DNA of 7,665 nt, taken from the NCBI GenBank assembly GCA_002315815.1, contig DCIN01000070.1:50910-58574 (forward strand), given 5' to 3'. The stretch comes from Bacteroidales bacterium UBA1725 (GTDB lineage Bacteria > Bacteroidota > Bacteroidia > Bacteroidales > UBA932). Made by a program: the position numbers and the translations under genes. Positions 1 through 5,292 of this stretch are shown in pieces; position 1 is the stretch's first letter, and the number at the start of each line of letters is the position of its first letter. Under the pieces are notes generated by a model. That model was given only the letters and a program-made list of their open reading frames with translations. It did not search any database and was not told the DNA's origin.

Positions 1-573
1 ATCAAGTTGAACGCCCCATCCTTCAATGAAGGATTGACTCTGATGCAGGCCCTGAAGGAGAGGAAATCTTCTTCAGGTTTCACCGCAAAAGAGATTCCGA
101 TACAAGATTTGTCCAACATAATCTGGGCTTCAGCAGGCATTAACCGCGAAGATGGACGAAGGACATCACCCACTGGATCCAATCGTCAGGAAATAGAAGT
201 TTACGCATTCTTCGAGTTCGGTGCATACTGGTACAACTACAAGGCAAACACGCTTGATCTTGTCAAGGAGGGGGATTTCCGCAGCATCACAGGACGGGGG
301 GAAGCAGCTTCTGCTTATCTGGACCTCCTTTTCATTGCAGACACCCGGAAAACCGGACCCGGCACCAAGCCCGGGGAAGCGAATACAGTTTCCTATGTAA
401 ACGTGGGTTATGTTTCCCAGAATGTTTATCTCGCCTGTTCAAATGCAGGAATCGGAAGCCGGGCACGCGGTGGATGGGATCAGAAGAAAGTAATCGAGAC
501 CCTCGATCTCCCAGAGACAATGATTGTCGTTTTAGGGCAAACCATAGGTTACTGTAGTGAATCGAGAAAATAA
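1..573 (+). CDS. SagB-type nitroreductase family protein, 5' end outside window
   Basis: A reading frame is open from the first base and gives 190 residues to a TAA stop. It resembles the SagB/ThcOx-like branch of the FMN-dependent nitroreductase fold, often annotated as nitroreductase in Bacteroidales. Visible landmarks, numbered from the first codon in the window, are the N-terminal helix with RKSSSGF (21-27), IIWASAGINRE (40-50), the SagB-like RRTSPTGSNRQEI (53-65), and the C-terminal stretch VGYVSQNVYLACSNAGIG (135-152) typical of the fold's long helix. The frame has no stop upstream and begins inside the conserved N-terminal segment. The only early start codon in the window is TTG at 7, so the true start, probably with a signal peptide, lies to the left (inference). 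The usual FMN-phosphate motif RRSxRxF is changed to RKSSSGF, losing the second Arg. The substrate is unknown. The gene converges on the acetyltransferase gene, with 11 bp between the stops. Confidence 0.85.
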   Translation: MKLNAPSFNEGLTLMQALKERKSSSGFTAKEIPIQDLSNIIWASAGINREDGRRTSPTGSNRQEIEVYAFFEFGAYWYNYKANTLDLVKEGDFRSITGRGEAASAYLDLLFIADTRKTGPGTKPGEANTVSYVNVGYVSQNVYLACSNAGIGSRARGGWDQKKVIETLDLPETMIVVLGQTIGYCSESRK

Positions 574-584
574 GTCGGTGAAAA

Positions 585-1388
585 TTAACGTATAATTTTG
601 GGGACAGATTTTGATCTGAAGATGGTATCCGGAATAAAGAAATCCGGTTGGCGCGAAAGGACAGCCACAGTTGCATCAAAAAGAGCTCTGGTATCGCACA
701 GAATGGAGTCTGCGCTGCCTAATGTTACTTTTTTTGCCGCACCAAGCTTGAAATAATAATCTTTCAGCTTGTCGAAGCTTTCTGATATATGAGCCATCTT
801 CCGATTGTAATGCCTGTACATCGGCACTTCCTTAAGACTTCCGTCCGACATTCTTACAATGAACAAAGTCGGTTGGGCGGTTAAACGCTCAGGAATATCC
901 ATACTTTCCTCTATACTGTGAATATAGGTATTCTTGGTATGGGTAACGCCTGCCAAGAGGATTTTTGCACCTATATCTCTCAGTCTTCCGAAGCAGCCAC
1001 GAGGATCACAGGGAGTAGAGAAACAATCATCTCCTTTTACGTACTCTTCGGCCCCCTTTCCAAATGCCGCAATGCTGTGGGTAGGATGAAGCGATCTGCA
1101 AACCCCCGGCCGGCGCATAAAAATGTTTGGGATAATCCCAACGCAAGCCGGTTCTGAAACAGGGTCGAAGATGCGATATTCAGAACTCATCTGCTTCCAC
1201 GTGTGAGTTGGAGTGATAAACAGACCATCCGAAAGATACTCCATAAACACATCCACCACAGTATCAGCACCACCTTGCACGTTGCCGATGGCCTTCATAG
1301 AAGAATGAAGCATCACACTGTCCGAGGGCAGGAGTCCCATCTCCCGGAGTTGTGAGCCAAGTTCATTCTTTGTCCAAATTTCTTGCAT
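585..1388 (-). CDS. AAC(3)-family N-acetyltransferase
   Basis: This 267-residue protein is the usual length for the aminoglycoside 3-N-acetyltransferase (Antibiotic_NAT) family, which transfers acetyl from acetyl-CoA to an amine. The order of family motifs is intact: VMLHSSMKAIG (25-35), the GLFITPTHTW strand (55-64), LHPTHSIAAFG (100-110) and GVTHTKNTYIHSIEE (147-161). The last holds the HxxE pair (H157, E160) that matches the catalytic region of AAC(3) enzymes. The ATG is supported because about 25 residues before the VMLHSS strand is normal for the family. It is the last gene of the minus-strand guaB-guaA group, starting 30 nt after the guaA stop, but a terminator-like hairpin fills that gap and I see no TAnnTTTG promoter of its own. 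Many chromosomal members do not confer aminoglycoside resistance; the substrate here cannot be told. No signal peptide or membrane segment is seen, so it is likely cytoplasmic. Confidence 0.88.
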   Translation of the reverse strand: MQEIWTKNELGSQLREMGLLPSDSVMLHSSMKAIGNVQGGADTVVDVFMEYLSDGLFITPTHTWKQMSSEYRIFDPVSEPACVGIIPNIFMRRPGVCRSLHPTHSIAAFGKGAEEYVKGDDCFSTPCDPRGCFGRLRDIGAKILLAGVTHTKNTYIHSIEESMDIPERLTAQPTLFIVRMSDGSLKEVPMYRHYNRKMAHISESFDKLKDYYFKLGAAKKVTLGSADSILCDTRALFDATVAVLSRQPDFFIPDTIFRSKSVPKIIR

Positions 1389-1394
1389 AGGACG

Positions 1395-1420
1395 AAAAAA
1401 GAGTCAGTTTGACTGACTCT
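1395..1420 (-). terminator. Intrinsic terminator at guaA stop
   Basis: Read on the minus strand, AGAGTCAG (1420-1413), a five-base loop TCAAA, and CTGACTCT (1407-1400) form a perfect 8-bp stem. A run of six T follows, of which the first closes the stem. The first stem base is the A of the guaA TAG stop, so a terminating ribosome would cover part of the hairpin. The U-run ends six bases before the ATG of the downstream acetyltransferase gene. On the plus strand there is no T-run, so it should act in one direction only. The fold is seen in the sequence; termination efficiency is inferred. Confidence 0.72.
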
Positions 1421-2378
1421 ATTCCCACTCGATGGTCGAAGGCGGTTTGGGGGAGATGTCATAAACCACGCGATTTACCCCATCCACCTGGGCTATGATG
1501 GCAGTCGCAGCCTTCTGAAGAAATTCAAAGGGCAAATTGACCACTTCGGCAGTGACCGCATCCACTGAATTCACCGCTCTGAGTGCCACCACATTGTCGT
1601 ATGTACGGGCTCCGTCCTTGATACCTGTGCTGCGCACGGGAAGAAGCACAACGGCTGCCTGCCATATCTTGTCATAGAGTCCTTCCTTGCGGAGAAGGTC
1701 AATAAACACTGCATCGGCCTCCTGAAGAATATGCACGCGCTCAGGAGTCAGTTCCTCAAGACAACGCACTCCCAGACCGGGGCCGGGGAAAGGATGACGG
1801 CCAAGGAAATATTGGTCAAGACCAAGTTCAGCGCCCACCTCGCGCACCTCATACTTATAGAGATACTTAAGAGGCTCTACAAGACCGAAATGCAGATCTT
1901 CGGGCAGTCCGCCCACATTGTGGTGGCTCTTGATCGTACCCTTGTCAGAGTGTGACTCAGCGATGTCCGGCCAGATGGTACCTTGGGCCAGCCATTTGGC
2001 TTCCTGCACCTTACGGGCCTCATCCGCAAACACATCGATAAAAGTCTTTCCAATGGCCTTACGCTTGAGCTCCGGATCGGTTATCCCCTTGCAAGCAGCA
2101 AAGAATCTGTCCGCGGCACGGATTCCCTTCACATTGAGACCAAGTCCCTCGTACGATGCAAGTACATCCTCGAACTCGTTTTTACGGAGAAGTCCGTGAT
2201 CGACGAATATGCACACAAGATTATGGCCTATGGCCTTGTCGATAAGAAGGGCCGTGACAGTTGAGTCAACTCCGCCCGAAAGGCCGAGAACAACTGTGTC
2301 ATTGCCTACCTGCTCTCTGATTTCCTTGACCGCAGTCTCAACGAACTGCTTGGGGTTCAATTTCTCTCCGTTATACAT
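1419..2378 (-). CDS. guaA: GMP synthase ATP-pyrophosphatase subunit (no glutaminase domain)
   Basis: This 319-residue protein aminates XMP to GMP with ATP, the last step of de novo GMP synthesis. The ATP-PPase part shows the PP-loop LSGGVDS (33-39), VDHGLLRKNE (59-68), GITDPELKRKAIGKTF (98-113), LAQGTIWPDIAES (130-142), SHHNVGGLPE (151-160) and GRHPFPGPGLGVR (193-205). The C-terminal dimerisation domain ends in KPPSTIEWE (311-319), the standard GuaA terminus. Ordinary bacterial GuaA is about 510-525 residues with an N-terminal class I glutaminase carrying a Cys-His-Glu triad. That domain is absent here, and only 27 nt separate this start from the guaB stop, so it is not hidden upstream. The architecture matches archaeal GuaAb subunits, which work with a separate GuaAa glutaminase. 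The leader is A-rich without Shine-Dalgarno. It is probably co-transcribed with guaB, and a terminator sits on its stop codon. Confidence 0.95.
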   Translation of the reverse strand: MYNGEKLNPKQFVETAVKEIREQVGNDTVVLGLSGGVDSTVTALLIDKAIGHNLVCIFVDHGLLRKNEFEDVLASYEGLGLNVKGIRAADRFFAACKGITDPELKRKAIGKTFIDVFADEARKVQEAKWLAQGTIWPDIAESHSDKGTIKSHHNVGGLPEDLHFGLVEPLKYLYKYEVREVGAELGLDQYFLGRHPFPGPGLGVRCLEELTPERVHILQEADAVFIDLLRKEGLYDKIWQAAVVLLPVRSTGIKDGARTYDNVVALRAVNSVDAVTAEVVNLPFEFLQKAATAIIAQVDGVNRVVYDISPKPPSTIEWE

Positions 2379-2405
2379 TTTTATTTACTGTTGATAAATG
2401 AAAAG

Positions 2406-3884
2406 TCATTCTCCTCTCGAATAGTTGGGAGTCTCCTTGGTAATAGTGACGTCGTGCGGGTGGCTCTCAGCCATTCCGCTGGCGGTCACTCTCGTGAACT
2501 TTGCGCACTGGAGCATCTTTATGGTTGATGCCCCGCAATATCCCATACCGGACCTCAACCCACCTATCAGCTGATATACAGTCTCTTCAAGAGTTCCCTT
2601 ATATGGAACTCGTCCCACAATCCCTTCTGGAACGAGTTTCTTGGTCTCTACGGTGCCGGACTGGAAATAACGGTCCTTGGATCCCGCCTCCATAGCATCA
2701 AGCGAACCCATACCGCGATAACTCTTGAATTTCCTGCCATTGAATATTATGGTCTCTCCGGGAGCCTCTTCGGTACCGGCGAACATTGACCCGCACATTA
2801 CGCAGTCACCTCCTGCCGCAAGAGCCTTGACGACATCCCCGGAGTAACGGAGGCCTCCGTCGGCGATTACGGGGATGCCGGCTGCGGAAGCCACCTTGGA
2901 ACATTCGAAAATCGCTGTAAGTTGGGGAACTCCAACTCCGGCAACTATCCTGGTGGTGCAGATGGATCCCGGTCCGATGCCGACCTTGATTCCATCGGCT
3001 CCGGCCTCAACGAGAGCCTTTGCAGCCTCGGCAGTGGCAATATTGCCTACAACCACATCCAGACTGGGGAAAGTGGACTTGATTTGCTTGAGCTTGTCAA
3101 TTACGCCTTTGCTGTGTCCGTGTGCACAGTCAAGGACAACAGCGTCAACTCCCTCGGCCACCAGAGCGGTCACTCTTTCAAGAGCATCGGAGGTGATGCC
3201 GATACCGGCAGCAACCCTCAGACGGCACTTGGCATCCTTGCAGGCATCGGGATTAATCTGTTCCTTGGTTATATCCTTGAAAGTGATGAGTCCGACTATC
3301 TTGCCGGCCGCATTGACGACGGGTAGTTTCTCCACCTTGTTGTTCTGGAGGACTTTGCGGACATATTCACGGTCAGTCTGGTTGTCCCTTATGGTAACCA
3401 GGCCGCTGCTTGTCATCACTTCCTCTATCTTCATATTCATATCGGTCTGGAAACGGACATCGCGGTTAGTGACTATACCCACGAGAGTATTCTCGCCATC
3501 CACCACGGGAATCCCACCTATATGATTGTCTTTCATTATCTTGAGAGCATCCCCAACAGTCTGGTCCTTGTGTATCGTCACAGGGTCGTCAATCATACCG
3601 TTCTCGGCTCTCTTGACCTTGCGAACCTCGGCGGCCTGGGCGGCGATGGTCATATTCTTGTGTATCACTCCTATACCCCCCTGCCTTGCCAGAGAAATGG
3701 CCATACGGGATTCGGTGACAGTATCCATTGCGGCGGATACCACAGGAATGTTCAAGGCGATGTTTCTGGAAAATCTGGTGCGGAGATTAACCTCTCGAGG
3801 AAGCACTTCAGAATAAGCCGGAATGAGAAGCACATCATCGAAAGTGAGGCCTTCCAGAGCAATTCTTTCGTCTATAAATGACAT
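2406..3884 (-). CDS. guaB: IMP dehydrogenase
   Basis: This 492-residue cytoplasmic enzyme oxidises IMP to XMP with NAD+, the committed step of guanine nucleotide synthesis. The (beta/alpha)8 barrel is split by a CBS (Bateman) pair at about 97-210. Landmarks are LTFDDVLLIPAYSEVLPR (13-30), VGNIAT (279-284), the catalytic loop GPGSICTTR (304-312) with Cys309, ADGGLRYSGD (341-350), the flap start YRGMGSLDAM (389-398), SKDRYFQ (402-408), PEGIVGRVPYKG (419-430) and C-terminal SHPHDVTITKETPNYS (474-489). I chose the ATG at 3884 rather than an in-frame ATG 60 nt upstream (3944). MSFIDERI matches the usual GuaB N-terminus, the 20 extra residues are Lys/Asn-rich and non-conserved, and a -7 box lies between the two ATGs. 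The Bateman domain of bacterial IMPDH is a known site of allosteric purine-nucleotide control, including by (p)ppGpp in some species, which is relevant to the nearby RelA-like gene. It is first gene of the minus-strand group. Confidence 0.97.
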   Translation of the reverse strand: MSFIDERIALEGLTFDDVLLIPAYSEVLPREVNLRTRFSRNIALNIPVVSAAMDTVTESRMAISLARQGGIGVIHKNMTIAAQAAEVRKVKRAENGMIDDPVTIHKDQTVGDALKIMKDNHIGGIPVVDGENTLVGIVTNRDVRFQTDMNMKIEEVMTSSGLVTIRDNQTDREYVRKVLQNNKVEKLPVVNAAGKIVGLITFKDITKEQINPDACKDAKCRLRVAAGIGITSDALERVTALVAEGVDAVVLDCAHGHSKGVIDKLKQIKSTFPSLDVVVGNIATAEAAKALVEAGADGIKVGIGPGSICTTRIVAGVGVPQLTAIFECSKVASAAGIPVIADGGLRYSGDVVKALAAGGDCVMCGSMFAGTEEAPGETIIFNGRKFKSYRGMGSLDAMEAGSKDRYFQSGTVETKKLVPEGIVGRVPYKGTLEETVYQLIGGLRSGMGYCGASTIKMLQCAKFTRVTASGMAESHPHDVTITKETPNYSRGE

Positions 3885-3910
3885 AATGGCTGAATGTTTG
3901 TTCTGGCTTG

Positions 3911-3918
3911 CAAAGTTA
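3911..3918 (-). promoter_or_regulatory. -7 box of guaB promoter
   Basis: On the minus strand the sequence reads TAACTTTG, matching the Bacteroidota sigma-70 (ABfA) -7 consensus TAnnTTTG. It lies 27-34 nt upstream of the chosen guaB ATG and predicts a leader of about 20 nt. A -33 TTTG/TTG element at the expected distance is not evident; that region is an A-run instead. Immediately upstream (3918-3929) is a small dyad, AAGAA-AA-TTCTT. Because transcription would start near 3905, the longer guaB reading frame from 3944 could not be translated from this promoter. Confidence 0.6.
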
Positions 3919-3950
3919 AGAAAATTCTTCTTTATTTTTTTCATTCTATA

Positions 3951-3958
3951 TATATTTG
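3951..3958 (+). promoter_or_regulatory. -7 box of CofE-like/relA promoter
   Basis: TATATTTG matches the Bacteroidota -7 consensus TAnnTTTG and ends 18 nt before the ATG at 3977, giving a predicted leader of only about 12-15 nt. The TTG at 3956 that could serve as an upstream in-frame start is part of this box, which argues for the ATG. No clear -33 element is seen; the upstream DNA is T-rich. Only 32 bp separate this box from the divergent guaB -7 box, so two polymerases would compete for the same stretch. Confidence 0.55.
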
Positions 3959-3976
3959 CGAGTTAATAAACCCATC

Positions 3977-5179
3977 ATGAAAAACCATGAAAGAAGAGTC
4001 GGGACAGTCTCCCGAGGCATTCGTTGCCCGATTATCAGAGAGGGCGACAATCTTGCCGAGATAGTGGCAGCGAGCGTACTCGCCGCAGCCGAAGAAGACA
4101 ATTTCACAATCAGGGACAGAGATGTCATTTCCGTAACCGAATCGGTCGTAGCCAGAGCACAGGGCAACTATGCAAGCGTGAAGGCCATCGCGGATGATGT
4201 GCGCACAAAGACCGGCGGCGGAGTGGTCGGTGTCATCTTCCCCATCCTCTCACGAAACAGATTCGCAGTCTGTCTGCGCGGAATTGCATCCGGATGCCGC
4301 AAACTGGTGCTGATGCTCAGTTACCCCTCGGACGAGGTCGGCAATGCTCTCCTGAGCATTGACTCAATCGAGAAATCCGGAGTCAATCCCTATTGCGATG
4401 TGCTCACTCTCGAGAATTTCCGCCACCTCTTCGGTGTGGTGAAACACGAATTCACCGGGGTGGATTATGTGCAGTATTACGGGGATCTCGTGCGTGAAAG
4501 CGGGGCCGAAGTGGAAATCATCTTCGCCAACCAGCCAAAGGCCATACTCCCCTACACCGACACCATCATCAATTGTGACATTCACACCAGAGCACGCACC
4601 AAGAAGATTCTCAAGGAAGCTGGTGCCCGCATAGTGCTGGGTCTCGACGACATCCTCACAACGTCAGTGGACGGCAGCGGTTTCAACGAGAACTACGGTC
4701 TTCTCGGATCCAACAAGGCTACGGAAAAGAGCGTGAAACTTTTCCCCCACAGATGCCAACCGCTGGTGCTCGACATCCAGAAACGCATTCTGGACGCTAC
4801 AGGAAAACACGTGGAGGTTATGATATACGGAGACGGAGCCTTCAAGGACCCCCAGGGGAAAATCTGGGAGCTTGCCGATCCCGTAGTGTCGCCGGCATTC
4901 ACCGACGGTCTTCGCGGCACGCCCAATGAATTGAAACTCAAATATCTGGCAGATAACGATTTCGCTTCATTGAGCGGAGATGCCCTCAAGGATGCAATAA
5001 GTTCGAGCATACGGGCCAAGGATGCCGATCTCGTAGGCAAGATGGCTTCCGAGGGCACCACACCCCGCCAACTCACTGACCTCATAGGTTCGCTATGCGA
5101 CCTCACTTCCGGTTCAGGAGACAAAGGCACACCCATTGTCCTGGTTCAGGGATATTTCGACAACTATTCATCCGAATAG
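3977..5179 (+). CDS. CofE-like (F420-0:L-glutamate ligase superfamily) protein
   Basis: This 400-residue protein is related to CofE, the GTP-dependent gamma-glutamyl ligase of coenzyme F420 synthesis. The CofE-like N-terminus is visible: IREGDNLAEIV (20-30) and RDRDVISVTESVVARAQG (46-63), matching the family pattern of 'GD-V-(I/V)-V--(K/S)-VS-A-G'. Further stretches recalled from bacterial homologues of about 400 residues are GLDDILTTSVDGSG (222-235), YGDGAFKDPQGKIWELADP (284-302) and GTPNELKLKYLAD (314-326). Archaeal CofE is much shorter (about 250 residues), so roughly 150 residues are extra. I see no signal peptide or membrane segment. Bacteroidota are not known to make F420, so the substrate is probably something else; a CofE relative in Chlamydia has been proposed to replace FolC in folate polyglutamylation. 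The ATG at 3977 is preferred to TTG 3956, which lies in the promoter. It is first in a likely two-gene unit with relA. Confidence 0.82.
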   Translation: MKNHERRVGTVSRGIRCPIIREGDNLAEIVAASVLAAAEEDNFTIRDRDVISVTESVVARAQGNYASVKAIADDVRTKTGGGVVGVIFPILSRNRFAVCLRGIASGCRKLVLMLSYPSDEVGNALLSIDSIEKSGVNPYCDVLTLENFRHLFGVVKHEFTGVDYVQYYGDLVRESGAEVEIIFANQPKAILPYTDTIINCDIHTRARTKKILKEAGARIVLGLDDILTTSVDGSGFNENYGLLGSNKATEKSVKLFPHRCQPLVLDIQKRILDATGKHVEVMIYGDGAFKDPQGKIWELADPVVSPAFTDGLRGTPNELKLKYLADNDFASLSGDALKDAISSSIRAKDADLVGKMASEGTTPRQLTDLIGSLCDLTSGSGDKGTPIVLVQGYFDNYSSE

Positions 5180-5292
5180 CACATCCCGTTCCCAATCTTT
5201 TCATCACCCCGTCCCCAATCTTTTCATCACCCCGTCCCCCATTCTTTTCGTCATCGCGCCCACCGAAAGATTCATCACATCATATCACCGTT
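5180..5292 (+). promoter_or_regulatory. C-rich, G-poor intercistronic leader (rut-like)
   Basis: Hand count of these 113 nt gives 48 C, 9 G, 23 A and 33 T, so the transcript would have strong C-over-G bias and little chance to fold. This is the composition of Rho-utilisation (rut) sites. There is no TAnnTTTG promoter box in the spacer, so relA is probably read from the promoter upstream of the CofE-like gene. A Rho-dependent attenuator between the two genes is an inference from composition only; nothing here demonstrates Rho action. Confidence 0.35.
5185..5253 (+). repeat. Three imperfect 23-bp tandem repeats, C-rich
   Basis: Three head-to-tail units of 22, 23 and 24 bp occupy 5185-5206, 5207-5229 and 5230-5253. 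Each has the form CCCCGTCCCC followed by a T-rich half ATCTTTTCATCA. A 22-bp stretch at 5191-5212 recurs exactly at 5214-5235; the third unit has drifted (CATTCTTTTCGTCA). They lie between the CofE-like stop and the relA ATG. The repeats are non-coding by my reading, although the relA frame happens to stay open across them. Confidence 0.85.

Noticed and set aside
581..599. Inverted repeat AAAATTA/TAATTTT between the convergent nitroreductase and acetyltransferase genes as a bidirectional terminator
   Set aside because: The stem is only A-T pairs and is not followed by a T-run on either strand (GGGGAC on one side, CACCGAC on the other).
585..1388. Calling the AAC(3)-family gene an aminoglycoside resistance determinant
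   Set aside because: Family membership alone does not establish substrate; the context is chromosomal house-keeping genes with no mobile element or resistance neighbours.
2875..3525. 216-codon open frame on the plus strand opposite guaB
   Set aside because: Antisense to the conserved catalytic and CBS regions of IMP dehydrogenase; low-complexity Ser/Thr/Ala-rich translation typical of a shadow frame.
3885..3944. 20-residue N-terminal extension of GuaB from ATG 3944
   Set aside because: The extension is Lys/Asn-rich and not conserved, and the TAACTTTG promoter box lies within it, so the transcript should start downstream.
3956..3976. TTG start adding seven residues to the CofE-like protein
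   Set aside because: The TTG is the last part of the TATATTTG promoter box; the ATG at 3977 is a better start with the family's N-terminus intact after it.
5095..5292. 66-residue N-terminal extension of the RelA-like protein
   Set aside because: It overlaps the end of the CofE-like gene and then translates the C-rich repeats into Pro/Ser/Phe-rich sequence; RSH homology starts at the ATG at 5293.
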